Shown piece after piece: positions 11,711 to 20,122 of a DNA stretch of 64,000 nucleotides. The notes under the pieces are model-generated. The model did no database searches. It saw only the letters and a program-made list of their open reading frames with translations, and was not told where the DNA came from. Made by a program: the position numbers and the translations under genes. The DNA is taken from the NCBI RefSeq assembly GCF_003797775.2, contig NZ_CP060725.1, positions 2,846,001 through 2,910,000 of the forward strand. The letters run 5' to 3'. The stretch comes from Sphingopyxis sp. OPL5 (GTDB taxonomy: Bacteria > Pseudomonadota > Alphaproteobacteria > Sphingomonadales > Sphingomonadaceae). The stretch's first letter is position 1. Every line of letters starts with the position of its first letter.

Positions 11711-12492
11711 TGTCCCTCGTCCTCATCACTCGCGACGACGGTGTCGCCACCGTCACCCTCAACCGCCCCGAAGCGATGAACGCGCTGTCGAAGGCGCTGC
11801 GCGCCGACCTCGCCGCCGCGATGCGCGAGGTTGCCGGCGACGACAGCATCCGCGCGATCGTGTTGACCGGGGCGGGGACACGCGCGTTCACTGCGGGGCT
11901 CGATCTCAAGGAATTGGGCGCCGACACGAGCAACCTCGGCGCCGCCAACGCGACGGGTGCCGACGAGAATCCGGTCAAGGCGATCGAGCTGTGCCCGCAG
12001 CCGGTGATCGGCGCGATCAACGGGGTCGCGATCACCGGCGGGTTCGAAGTCGCGCTGGCGTGCGACATCCGCATTGCATCGACCAACGCGCGCTTCGCGG
12101 ACACCCATGCGCGGGTCGGGGTGATGCCCGGCTGGGGGCTGTCGCAGAAATTGTCGCGGCTGATCGGCATTGGCCGCGCGAAGGAATTGTCGCTGACCGG
12201 CAATTTCCTCGATGCCGAGACAGCCTGCGCTTGGGGCCTCGTCAATCGGGTGGTCGCGCCCGACGACCTGCTGCCCGCCGCGCAGGCATTGGCGCGCGAT
12301 ATCGCGAGCGCAGACCCGGCGATGGTGCGCGCCTATAAGGCGTTGATCGACGACGGCTATGCGCTGCCCTTCGGCGCGGCGATGGCGCTCGAGCAGGAGC
12401 GCTCGTCGGCGGCGAACCGCAGCGTCAGCGCCGACGAAGTCGAGGCGCGGCGGATCGCGGTGATGGAGCGCGGGCGCGAACGCGCGGGGTGA
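11710..12492 (+). CDS. Enoyl-CoA hydratase/isomerase (crotonase) family protein
   Basis: 260 residues of the crotonase fold. The oxyanion-hole segments are present (RAFTAGLDLKELG and NGVAITGGFEVALACDI). The first catalytic glutamate is conserved in GGFE, but the second, normally in a PE segment before LGIMPG, is replaced: FADTHARVGVMPGWG has a histidine there. Classical hydratase activity is therefore doubtful and an isomerase or hydrolase is possible. It overlaps the JmjC-type gene by one base. Confidence 0.85.
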   Translation: MSLVLITRDDGVATVTLNRPEAMNALSKALRADLAAAMREVAGDDSIRAIVLTGAGTRAFTAGLDLKELGADTSNLGAANATGADENPVKAIELCPQPVIGAINGVAITGGFEVALACDIRIASTNARFADTHARVGVMPGWGLSQKLSRLIGIGRAKELSLTGNFLDAETACAWGLVNRVVAPDDLLPAAQALARDIASADPAMVRAYKALIDDGYALPFGAAMALEQERSSAANRSVSADEVEARRIAVMERGRERAG

Positions 12493-12498
12493 CGCCCT

Positions 12499-13323
12499 CT
12501 ACTGCGGAATTTTCCACATGATGCGGCCGAGGTAATAGCCGGTCACCGGCGCGCCCGCTGCGTCGCGCGCGGGCTCGAATTTGGCGCGTCGCCGGATGAG
12601 CGGGCAAGTGCCGTCGTCGAGATTGGCAAAACCGCTGCTGCTCGCCACGCGGCACTCGCTGACATTCCCGTCGGTTCCGATCGTGACGAGGAAGCCGACC
12701 TCGCCTTCCTCCCGCGCGCGCATGGCCGATGAAGGATAGTCTGCGTTTGTTGCCCAGTAGCCCGGTACGTTTGCGGGCTTTGCCGACACGGGCGCTGCGC
12801 GCACGGTCGACGTATCGACGCCCGCCTGCGCGAGGATTGCGTCATGGCAGCCGCCGAGTTGGCGAAAGGCCTCACCCGCCCCCGACCAACTCAGTTCGGC
12901 GTCGAACCTGCCGCTTGAAAACCGGAAATTCTGGTCATCCTTTACAAGCGGCGGCAGGTAAAAGTCATGCGCGTACCATTGTAGCAAGCGTTCTTTCCGG
13001 TTCGGTACGGTGCCGGTTTGCGCATCGAATTCGCGTGCGGCGTCCGATCCCGCCAGCGCCAGCTCGACCTTTCCGGGGCGGGTGTCGCGCAGCGCCGTCG
13101 CGCTGGCGAGCGTGACCCGATAGGTCGCGAGCGAGAAGGTCGTCTGGAACTGGACGAGCAACCGTTCCTCGCCGACCGTGAATTCGCGCGACAGCGTGCA
13201 TTGCGTCGGCTGCTGGTCGAGCCGCGCCGGTCCGGCTGGCTGCCACATCGCTGGCGCCGCGGTGGCGGTGCCCGTGACGGTCAGAGCGGATGCGGCGAAT
13301 ATTGTGAGGAGCATAGATCGCAT
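12499..13323 (-). CDS. Secreted protein with an isolated TonB C-terminal-like domain
   Basis: 274 residues with a signal peptide (MLLTIFAASALTVTGTATAA, cleavage near AAPA). The last 90 residues resemble the energy-transducer TonB C-terminal fold: YPSSAMRAREEGEVGFLVTIGTDGNVSECRV and a terminal RRRAKFEPARDAAG. It lacks the membrane anchor and proline-rich spacer of a real TonB, so it cannot transduce energy in the usual way. The middle region is of unknown type. It ends six bases from the crotonase gene (convergent), and a similar protein is encoded at 14119. Confidence 0.75.
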   Translation of the reverse strand: MRSMLLTIFAASALTVTGTATAAPAMWQPAGPARLDQQPTQCTLSREFTVGEERLLVQFQTTFSLATYRVTLASATALRDTRPGKVELALAGSDAAREFDAQTGTVPNRKERLLQWYAHDFYLPPLVKDDQNFRFSSGRFDAELSWSGAGEAFRQLGGCHDAILAQAGVDTSTVRAAPVSAKPANVPGYWATNADYPSSAMRAREEGEVGFLVTIGTDGNVSECRVASSSGFANLDDGTCPLIRRRAKFEPARDAAGAPVTGYYLGRIMWKIPQ

Positions 13324-13415
13324 GGCCCGATGTTCGCCATCGCCGGGCAAAGGTCAAGCGCCTGTTATCGGGGTGGTAACCGCATTTGGCTAAGGCGGCA
13401 TGCGGAGGGCGATGC

Positions 13416-14069
13416 ATGGCATTCACGAGCGACTATCAGCAGCGGCAGATCCGCGACGGCGAACTGCGCCGCTTCGACCGCTGGTTCGTCGAGACCGCGA
13501 TGGGTCCTGCCTATCGCGGGCGCGACGGGCGGGTGCGCGGGGTGAAGGCCGAAGAGGTCGCGCGCTGGCGCGCCGATCTCGAGACGCATATCGATGCGAT
13601 GATCGCGGGGCTGCCGTTCCAGGCGCTATGGGCGGTCGGTGGGTTGCTGACGGTGGTCTTCCTTGGCGGCTGGCTGCTCGATCTGCTCGCGATCGAGCCG
13701 CGCTTTCATGGCCCCGCGATCGGCCTCGCGATCTTCATCGTCGAGGCCGGCACGATCGGGATCGAGGCGTGGGATTATATCGGCGGCTGGCGCGAGCGGC
13801 GCGACGCCATCGAGGCGGCGGTCGCGGCGCGGGCGCCGCTGCCGATCGATCCGCAGAATATCGCGAGCGGCCATAACTGGTATCAGATCGGGGTCTATGT
13901 CGTCATCGCGCCGGTGATCCTGCTCGCGATGTTCGGGCATCTAGGCGGCGACACGATGATCGAGAGCATCCAATGGGGCTGGTTCCTCGCCGCGGTGCCG
14001 CTGGCGTGGGGGCTGCACTTCGCGGCGAAATGGCACGACCGGCGGACGAAGGGCCGCTTGCGGCGTTAA
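13416..14069 (+). CDS. Hypothetical four-helix membrane protein
   Basis: 217 residues. A charged N-terminal helix (1-55) is followed by membrane helices at about 65-85, 90-115, 155-175 and 185-205, with an acidic and basic loop between pairs. ATG 13416 follows a GGAGG site. It stands between two genes for secreted TonB-C-like proteins and is divergent from the first. No recognised family. Confidence 0.7.
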   Translation: MAFTSDYQQRQIRDGELRRFDRWFVETAMGPAYRGRDGRVRGVKAEEVARWRADLETHIDAMIAGLPFQALWAVGGLLTVVFLGGWLLDLLAIEPRFHGPAIGLAIFIVEAGTIGIEAWDYIGGWRERRDAIEAAVAARAPLPIDPQNIASGHNWYQIGVYVVIAPVILLAMFGHLGGDTMIESIQWGWFLAAVPLAWGLHFAAKWHDRRTKGRLRR

Positions 14070-14118
14070 GGTCCGCCGCCGGATTGCGCGCGCCAAAACA
14101 GCGGTGTAGCATCGCGCC

Positions 14119-15012
14119 ATGGGAAGCAGGATGGGAATGGCGGGCCTTGCCTCGCTGATCGTGGCGGCGCCGTCGATGGCCGCCGAGAAGGCGCCGGTCG
14201 AACTCGCGCCGACGACCCCGTGGAATGTTCACTATGCCGATGACTATTGTCGGCTGGCGCGTTTTTTCGGCGAGGGCAAGCAGCGGGTCATCCTGTCGAT
14301 GGAACAGGGCGAGCCGGGCGACGGCTTTCGGTTGACGCTGGCGGGGGCGATTCTCGACGGGCCAGGCGGCAAGGACGAAGCGTCGATCGCATTCGGCGAG
14401 CTGGGCGAGCAGAAGCTCCAGTTTTTCCCGGGGACGGTTGGCGACGATATGCCGGCCTGGATTTTCAGCGGCAACATCCGGATCCGCCCCTATTCGACCG
14501 ACGACGGCCGTTTTGCCGCCAAGCATGGTTATTATCCCGATTCGGCGGGACCCATCAGCGAGGCCGACAAGGCCGCGGCGGCCAGCCTGCTGATCGGACG
14601 GCCGCTGCGCCAGCCGGTGCGGTTGAAGACGGGGCCGATGAAAGCCGCCTTTACCGCGATGAACAGCTGCACCGACGAGCTGCTCGAGCATTGGGGAATC
14701 GACGCGGCGCGGCACCGCGAACGGTCGCGGTCGGCGATGCCGGTCGGATCGCCGGGAAAATGGTTGAACAGCAACGACTATCCACCCGCCATGCTCGCGA
14801 AGGGCCAACCGGGTCTTGTGCGTTTCCGGCTGTCGGTCGGTGCCGATGGGGTTCCCACCGCTTGCCATATCCAGCGCTCGACCAACGGCAAGCCATTCGA
14901 CGATGCGGTGTGCAAGGGCGTGATGCGCCGTGCGCGCTTTGAGCCAGCGCTCGACAAGGACGGGCAGCCGCTGGCGTCCTATTATGTCAACGCGGTCCAG
15001 TTCCAGTTCTGA
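14119..15012 (+). CDS. Second secreted protein with a TonB C-terminal-like domain
   Basis: 297 residues with a short signal peptide (cleavage near SMAA/E at 22). The end (YPPAMLAKGQPGLVRFRLSVG, C-H-I-Q-R, then MRRARFEPALDKDGQPLASYY) is the same solitary TonB-C-like module found in the gene at 12499-13323, including two matched cysteines about 25 residues apart. The rest is weakly similar, suggesting an old paralogue pair. It is separated from the membrane-protein gene by 49 bases on the same strand. Confidence 0.75.
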   Translation: MGSRMGMAGLASLIVAAPSMAAEKAPVELAPTTPWNVHYADDYCRLARFFGEGKQRVILSMEQGEPGDGFRLTLAGAILDGPGGKDEASIAFGELGEQKLQFFPGTVGDDMPAWIFSGNIRIRPYSTDDGRFAAKHGYYPDSAGPISEADKAAAASLLIGRPLRQPVRLKTGPMKAAFTAMNSCTDELLEHWGIDAARHRERSRSAMPVGSPGKWLNSNDYPPAMLAKGQPGLVRFRLSVGADGVPTACHIQRSTNGKPFDDAVCKGVMRRARFEPALDKDGQPLASYYVNAVQFQF

Positions 15013-15091
15013 CCGCCCGTGTAGGCGCACTTCGTTCGTTGAAAGCCGAAAACGGCTTGCGATGATCCGAAAAGCTTAGCATCGGAAAGTA

Positions 15092-16423
15092 ATGACCGAT
15101 CTCGACACCCTGCTCGCCGCTTTCATGACCCGCGCCGTCGGCCCCGGAACGCTCTCGGGCCTCGGCCGCCTGTCGGGGGGCGCGAATATGGAAAGCTGGG
15201 CGTTCGATTTCGCGGGCGAACCCTATGTGCTGCGCCGCGCGCCATCGGCCGAATATATGGCCGACCGGCCCTATGGCCATGTCACCGAAGCGGCGCTGGT
15301 GATGGCCGCGCATGCCGCCGGGGTGAAGGCGCCCGAAGTCGTCGGCGTGCTGGCGGACGGCGACGGCATGGGCACCGGCTATGTGATGAAGCGCGTGATC
15401 GCCGAGGTGAACCCGGCGAAGATTCTCGCGAGCCCGCCGCCATCGCTCGTCGCCGACCTGGGGCGCGAACTCGCGCGCATCCATGCGATCCCCGCCGAAA
15501 CCATTCCCGACGCGATCCCGCATATGGACACCGCCGCGGCGCTCGCCGAATTGAAGGCGCGCTTCCTGACCTATGGCGGCGACCGCCCGGGAATCGCGCT
15601 CGCGATCAAATGGTGCGAGGATCATCTGCCCGAACCGGCGCCGCCGGTGCTCGTCCATGCCGACTATCGCATGGGCAATATCATGGTCGATGCCGACGGG
15701 CTGGCGGTCGTACTCGACTGGGAACTCGCGCATCGCGGCGACGCGCACGAGGACCTCGCTTTCGGCTGCATGACCGTGTGGCGTTTCGGCGGGCTCGAAA
15801 ACCCCGCCTTCGGGGTCGGCAGCCTCGAGGAATATTTCGCGGCCTATGAAGCCGCGGGCGGCACCCCCGTCGACCGCACCCGCTTTCGCTTCTGGCTGGT
15901 CTATCGGACGTTGTGGTGGGCACTCGGCTGCCTGCAGATGGGGCAGGCCTGGCGCAGCGGTGCCGACACCACGGTCGAGCGCGTCGTCGTCGGGCGGCGC
16001 ACCGCCGAACAGGAACTCGACCTCGTGCTCCTGCTCGAAGAGGAAGCGCCCGAGGCCGAACGCGCGCGCGCGCTGCCGGCATCGCCGCCCGCCGCCGCCG
16101 CACCGGCGGGCGAGCCGACCAACCGCGAAATCGTGCAGGCGGTGCGCGACTGGATCGAGGGTGCGATCAAGCCGCGCGCCGAGGGCCATGCCAAGTTTGA
16201 AGCGGTCGTCGCGATGAACGCGCTGGGCATCGTGATGCGCGACCTCGATGCCGGGACGCGCGCCGAGGATGCGGCCTTGTCCGCCGCCTTGATGGCGGGG
16301 ACGACGACGCTCGCCGAACCCGGCCTGCTTGCGAAGTTGCGACGCGCAGCGATCGACAAATGCGCGGTCGACAGCCCCAAATATGCCGCGCTCGGCGCGG
16401 CGCGCAACCTCTGGGGCGGATGA
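15092..16423 (+). CDS. Phosphotransferase family protein with C-terminal DUF6285-like domain
   Basis: 443 residues. The first 330 are an aminoglycoside-phosphotransferase-like kinase: catalytic loop VLVHADYRMGNIMVD and metal-binding VLDWELAHRGDAHEDLA at about 190-225. Such proteins often work with acyl-CoA dehydrogenases, as in the fused ACAD10/ACAD11 enzymes that phosphorylate 4-hydroxy acyl-CoAs. The last 95 residues after an Ala/Pro linker (NREIVQAVRDWIEGAIKPRAEG onward) look like the DUF6285 helical domain. The stop overlaps the next gene (ATGA). An acyl-CoA dehydrogenase lies 1.5 kb downstream. Confidence 0.85.
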   Translation: MTDLDTLLAAFMTRAVGPGTLSGLGRLSGGANMESWAFDFAGEPYVLRRAPSAEYMADRPYGHVTEAALVMAAHAAGVKAPEVVGVLADGDGMGTGYVMKRVIAEVNPAKILASPPPSLVADLGRELARIHAIPAETIPDAIPHMDTAAALAELKARFLTYGGDRPGIALAIKWCEDHLPEPAPPVLVHADYRMGNIMVDADGLAVVLDWELAHRGDAHEDLAFGCMTVWRFGGLENPAFGVGSLEEYFAAYEAAGGTPVDRTRFRFWLVYRTLWWALGCLQMGQAWRSGADTTVERVVVGRRTAEQELDLVLLLEEEAPEAERARALPASPPAAAAPAGEPTNREIVQAVRDWIEGAIKPRAEGHAKFEAVVAMNALGIVMRDLDAGTRAEDAALSAALMAGTTTLAEPGLLAKLRRAAIDKCAVDSPKYAALGAARNLWGG

Positions 16424-16974
16424 TCGCCACAGAGCATCCGCTCTGGATTGCCCTTCGCGAGTATCGCGTCGGTCCCGCCGACGCCGCCCTGACCTTCGAG
16501 GCTCGGCTGGCCCGGGAAAATGGCTGGTCCGCCGCTTTTTCCGAAACGGTGATGGACGAATATCGCCGCTTCCTGTTCCTCGCCATGACCGCGGGCCATA
16601 TGGTCGTGCCGTCCGACGCGGTCGACCAGGCGTGGCACCTGCACCTTACCTATAGCCGCGACTATTGGGATCGCTTGTGCGGTCAGGTGTTGGCGGCGCC
16701 GCTCCACCATGGCCCGACCAGCGGCGGCGCCGAGGAAGGCGGGCGTTATGCCCATTATTACGCCGAAACACTGGCGAGCTATGAGCGGCTGTTCGGCACC
16801 CTTCCGCCCGAAAAAATCTGGCCCTCGGCGTGGCGGCGCTTTCATGTCGACCCGCACGCGCGTCGCGTCGCGCTCGCCGATGTGTGGATCGTGCCGCGCC
16901 GCACCCTTCGCCTTGGCGCCACCGCCGCGGCTGTGATAGCGCTGGCCGGGGTCGCGCTGTGGGCATGGGGATGA
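16420..16974 (+). CDS. Glycine-rich-domain-containing-protein-like (DUF1399-like) protein with C-terminal membrane helix
   Basis: 184 residues. The signature is VDQAWHLHLTYSRDYWDRLCG followed by LHHGPTSGG and YAETLASYERLFGTLPPEKIWP. This matches the bacterial family related to plant GRDP proteins, usually small soluble proteins, here ending in one membrane helix (165-182, AAAVIALAGVALWAW). It starts inside the phosphotransferase stop codon and is followed after 13 bases by a TIGR04222-like gene. The pairing suggests a common membrane process. Function unknown. Confidence 0.7.
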   Translation: MIATEHPLWIALREYRVGPADAALTFEARLARENGWSAAFSETVMDEYRRFLFLAMTAGHMVVPSDAVDQAWHLHLTYSRDYWDRLCGQVLAAPLHHGPTSGGAEEGGRYAHYYAETLASYERLFGTLPPEKIWPSAWRRFHVDPHARRVALADVWIVPRRTLRLGATAAAVIALAGVALWAWG

Positions 16975-16987
16975 GGATGCGCCGGAG

Positions 16988-17812
16988 ATGAATCCGCTCG
17001 ATTGGGACCCGCTGGCCTTTATCGGCATATATTTCCTGTTGTTGATGATCGTCGGACCGGTCGCCTGGCTGCTGCCGCGGCTGCTTCGTCCTGCGGGCCG
17101 GGTGCAGCGACTGCGCTACCCCGACAGCCTCGCCTATCTTGCCGGCCGCGAGGCGCGCTTTGCCGACACCGTCGCGACGCGCGCCGTCGCGTCGGGTGCG
17201 ATCGCGGTCGAGGGCAAGATTTTCCGCACGGCGGACGGGGCGGCGTCCTCGGGCGCCGAGCGCGCGATCCTCGCGCTGCGCTCGCCGTTCGGCTGGGACC
17301 ATATCGTTGCGGCGTTGCAGCCCGAAGCGGTCGCCCTGCGTCGCCGGCTCGAATCCGCAGGCCTGCTGCTCGATCCCGACGAGCACCGTCGCCTGCGGCT
17401 GCTGGCGATCGCGCCCTATGCGGTGCTGTTGCTGTTCGGCGCGATCCGACTGCTCGCCGACATCGCGCGGGGCGGCCCGCTTTTCGTGCTGTCGCTGCTG
17501 ATGCTGCTGACGCTGATCCCGCTGGCGATCCGCTGGCGCTTCGTCAGCGACCAGACGCGCGCCGGCCGCGCGGCGGTCAAGGACGCGCGCCGCGAGCATC
17601 AACGGCTGCGGCGCGCACCGACGCGGCGCGAAAGCGACCTCGCCGTCGCGCTGTTCGGCACCGGTGTCCTCGCCGGATCGGAACTTGCCGCCTTCTACGC
17701 GCTGCGCAACCCGCACAACTCGCCCGAGGGCTCCAATTCGAGCGGCAGCTGCGGCAGCAGCTGCGGCGGCGACAGTGGATGCGGCAGCGGTTGCGGCGGA
17801 GGTGGAGATTGA
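16988..17812 (+). CDS. TIGR04222-like membrane protein with Cys/Gly/Ser-rich tail
   Basis: 274 residues. One N-terminal helix (about 10-32) and two central helices (about 140-185) flank a cytoplasmic-looking region with LRYPDSLAYLAGREARFADT. The C-terminus changes to low complexity: SSGSCGSSCGG then SGCGSGCGGGGD, with four cysteines as two CX3C pairs. This architecture, membrane domain plus near-uncomplex Cys/Gly tail, fits the TIGR04222 type. The tail may bind metal, be crosslinked or be processed; none is proven. Probably translated with the upstream glycine-rich-domain-like gene. Confidence 0.75.
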   Translation: MNPLDWDPLAFIGIYFLLLMIVGPVAWLLPRLLRPAGRVQRLRYPDSLAYLAGREARFADTVATRAVASGAIAVEGKIFRTADGAASSGAERAILALRSPFGWDHIVAALQPEAVALRRRLESAGLLLDPDEHRRLRLLAIAPYAVLLLFGAIRLLADIARGGPLFVLSLLMLLTLIPLAIRWRFVSDQTRAGRAAVKDARREHQRLRRAPTRRESDLAVALFGTGVLAGSELAAFYALRNPHNSPEGSNSSGSCGSSCGGDSGCGSGCGGGGD

Positions 17813-17914
17813 CGCGCCGTCGCGCGACCAAAAGATTAGCTAACGAAGCATATTGCCCTTTTGCCGCGCGCCGAACGCTGGCAAGGCGGAGGTGACAGCC
17901 ATGGGAGAAACAAG

Positions 17915-19210
17915 ATGGATTTTGCCGTACCGGCCGATTTGCAGGCCTATCTGGACGAACTCGACGCCTTCATCGAGGCCGAGATCAAGCCGCTCGAACT
18001 CGCCGACGACAATATCCGTTTCTTCGACCATCGCCGTGAACATGCGCGCACCGACTGGGACAATCAGGGCCTGCCGCGCCACGACTGGGAACAATTGCTG
18101 AAGGCGGCCACGCGCAAGGCCGATGCCGCGGGCCACTGGCGCTTTTCGGCGCCGAAGAAGTACGGCGGCAAGGACGGGTCGAACCTGTGGATGGCGGTGA
18201 TCCGCGAGCATTTCGCCGCGAAGGGCCTCGGTCTCCACAACGACCTGCAGAACGAGCACAGCATCGTCGGCAATTTCCCCTTCGTCCAGATGTTCGAGCA
18301 ATTCGCGACGAGCGAGGAGCAGAAGCAGGAGTTCATCCTCGGCGGGTTCGAAGGCAAGCGCCGCACTGCCTTCGGCCTGACCGAACCCGATCACGGGTCG
18401 GACGCGACGCATATGGAAACCCGCGCGGTGCGCGAGACCCGCGACGGGGTCGAGGGCTGGCTGATCAACGGGCGCAAGATGTGGATCACCGGCATGCATG
18501 TCGCAACCCACTGCGCGACCTTCTGCCGCACCGACGGTGAGGACGGCGACGCGAAAGGCATCTCCTGCCTGCTGGTGCCCACCGGCACCCCGGGGATGAC
18601 GGTCGATGAATATATGTGGACCTTCAACATGCCGACCGACCACCCGCGCATGACCTTCACCGATGTGTGGGTCCCCGACAGCGCGCGGCTCGGCCCCGTC
18701 GGCGGCGGGCTGTCGATCGCGCAGAGCTTCGTCCACCAGAACCGTATCCGGCAGGCAGCATCGTCGCTGGGTGCGGCGGTCTTCTGCATCGAGGAAAGCG
18801 TGCGCTACGCGCGCGAGCGCAAGCCGTTCGGCGAGGCGCTGGCGAAGAACCAGGCGATCCAGTTCCCGCTCGTCGAACTGGCGACGCAGGCCGAAATGCT
18901 GCGCCTGCTGATCCGCAAGACCGCGTGGGACATGGACAATATGCCGCACAAGGAAATCGAGCGGAACCTGTCCGACAAAGTCAGCATGTGCAATTACTGG
19001 GCGAACCGCCTGTGCTGCGAAGCCGCCGACCGCGCGATGCAGGTGCATGGCGGCATCGGCTATTCGCGCCACAAACCGTTCGAGCATATCTATCGCCACC
19101 ACCGCCGCTACCGGATCACCGAGGGCGCCGAGGAAATCCAGATGCGCAAGGTCGGCGCCTATCTGTTCGGCTATCTCGGACCGCGCCGGGAAACGCTGGG
19201 CAAAATCTGA
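17915..19210 (+). CDS. Acyl-CoA dehydrogenase family protein
   Basis: 431-residue FAD enzyme that desaturates acyl-CoA at the alpha-beta position and hands electrons to ETF. FAD/substrate segments: RRTAFGLTEPDHGSDATHM and WITGMHV in the middle domain; C-terminal QVHGGIGYSRHKPFEHIYRHHRRYRITEGAEEIQ. The glutamates of the TEGAEE segment are candidates for the catalytic base region. ATG 17915 lies behind GGGAGA. The length and the nearby phosphotransferase resemble the ACAD10/11 branch, which handles hydroxylated or unusual acyl chains. Confidence 0.9.
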   Translation: MDFAVPADLQAYLDELDAFIEAEIKPLELADDNIRFFDHRREHARTDWDNQGLPRHDWEQLLKAATRKADAAGHWRFSAPKKYGGKDGSNLWMAVIREHFAAKGLGLHNDLQNEHSIVGNFPFVQMFEQFATSEEQKQEFILGGFEGKRRTAFGLTEPDHGSDATHMETRAVRETRDGVEGWLINGRKMWITGMHVATHCATFCRTDGEDGDAKGISCLLVPTGTPGMTVDEYMWTFNMPTDHPRMTFTDVWVPDSARLGPVGGGLSIAQSFVHQNRIRQAASSLGAAVFCIEESVRYARERKPFGEALAKNQAIQFPLVELATQAEMLRLLIRKTAWDMDNMPHKEIERNLSDKVSMCNYWANRLCCEAADRAMQVHGGIGYSRHKPFEHIYRHHRRYRITEGAEEIQMRKVGAYLFGYLGPRRETLGKI

Positions 19211-19282
19211 CCGGGCTATGGACTCTCCTCCTCCCGTTGCGGCATGATACGTCGCAAATCGAAACGGGAAGAGGAGAGAGCC

Positions 19283-19804
19283 ATGGCCGAGGCCGATCGC
19301 AAGCCGGAAGCAGCGCCGTTCCGCGTATATCGGGGCATCGATGCCCCCGACCTCAATGAGACCGAAAAGATGACGCTCGCGGGGCTGACCCCGATCGTCG
19401 AGGCGGGCATCGGCCGCTGGGTCGCGGCCGGGGTGGGCGAGGGCAATGTCACCAAGGTGCTGTTCGCGCTGCCGCACATGAGCCTGACCTATGCCTGGTT
19501 CAAAAGCGGCTTCGCGCTGCCGCTGCACAGCCACGACGCCGACTGCCTCTATTATATCATCGCCGGATCGCTCAAACTCGGGACCGAGGAGCTGGGCGCG
19601 GGCGACGGCTTCTTCGTCGGGCGCGACGTCCCCTATACCTACAAGCCCGGACCCGAGGGGGTCGAGGTGCTCGAGTTCCGCACCGTCGATGCGTTCGACA
19701 TGAAATTCCAGGGGCGGACCGAGGCCTATTGGGACAAGGTCGTCGCGGGCATGGATGCGGCGCGGCCGAACTGGAGCGCCGAAAAGCCGCCGTCGCAGCA
19801 CTGA
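19283..19804 (+). CDS. Cupin-domain protein
   Basis: 173 residues with one cupin barrel. The metal-binding motif is PLHSHDADCLYYIIAGSLKLG (two histidines spaced HxH, then the glutamate-poor end), followed by GDGFFVGRDVPYTYKPGPEGVEVLEF. ATG 19283 has GAGGAGA in front. It follows the acyl-CoA dehydrogenase gene by 73 bases. Such small cupins often act as dioxygenases or sugar-binding modules; the substrate is not evident. Confidence 0.75.
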   Translation: MAEADRKPEAAPFRVYRGIDAPDLNETEKMTLAGLTPIVEAGIGRWVAAGVGEGNVTKVLFALPHMSLTYAWFKSGFALPLHSHDADCLYYIIAGSLKLGTEELGAGDGFFVGRDVPYTYKPGPEGVEVLEFRTVDAFDMKFQGRTEAYWDKVVAGMDAARPNWSAEKPPSQH

Positions 19805-19808
19805 CGCG

Positions 19809-20114
19809 TCAGCGCTTGCGAACGAACTCCGCGCGCAGCACCAGCCCCTTGATGCCGTCGTGGCGGCAGTCGATTTCCTGCGCGTCGCCGGTCAGGCGGA
19901 TCGACTTGATCACCGTGCCGACCTTGAGCGTCTGGCCCGCGCCTTTGACCGTCAAATCCTTGATCAGCGCCACGCTGTCACCGTCGGTGAGCAGATTGCC
20001 GACCGCGTCGCGCACCTCGGGACCTGCCGATGCGGCAGCATCGCGCGCCGCGATATCGCTTGCGGACATCCATTCGCCGCTCGCTTCGTCATAGACATAA
20101 TCATCGTCGGCCAT
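19809..20114 (-). CDS. PhnA/YjdM-domain protein without zinc ribbon
   Basis: 101 residues matching the C-terminal PhnA domain: VRDAVGNLLTDGDSVALIKDL, VKGAGQTLKVGTVIKSIRL and AQEIDCRHDGIKG. The family's N-terminal zinc ribbon is reduced to DDDYVYDEASGEWM with its cysteines missing. The old link of phnA to phosphonate use is not supported for this family in general. It lies eight bases after the methyltransferase-like gene, so they may share a transcript. Confidence 0.85.
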   Translation of the reverse strand: MADDDYVYDEASGEWMSASDIAARDAAASAGPEVRDAVGNLLTDGDSVALIKDLTVKGAGQTLKVGTVIKSIRLTGDAQEIDCRHDGIKGLVLRAEFVRKR

Positions 20115-20122
20115 GTTGGTCC

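Noticed and set aside
17840..19801. 653-codon minus-strand frame opposite the acyl-CoA dehydrogenase and cupin genes
   Set aside because: Antisense shadow of a GC-rich gene with no recognisable domain.
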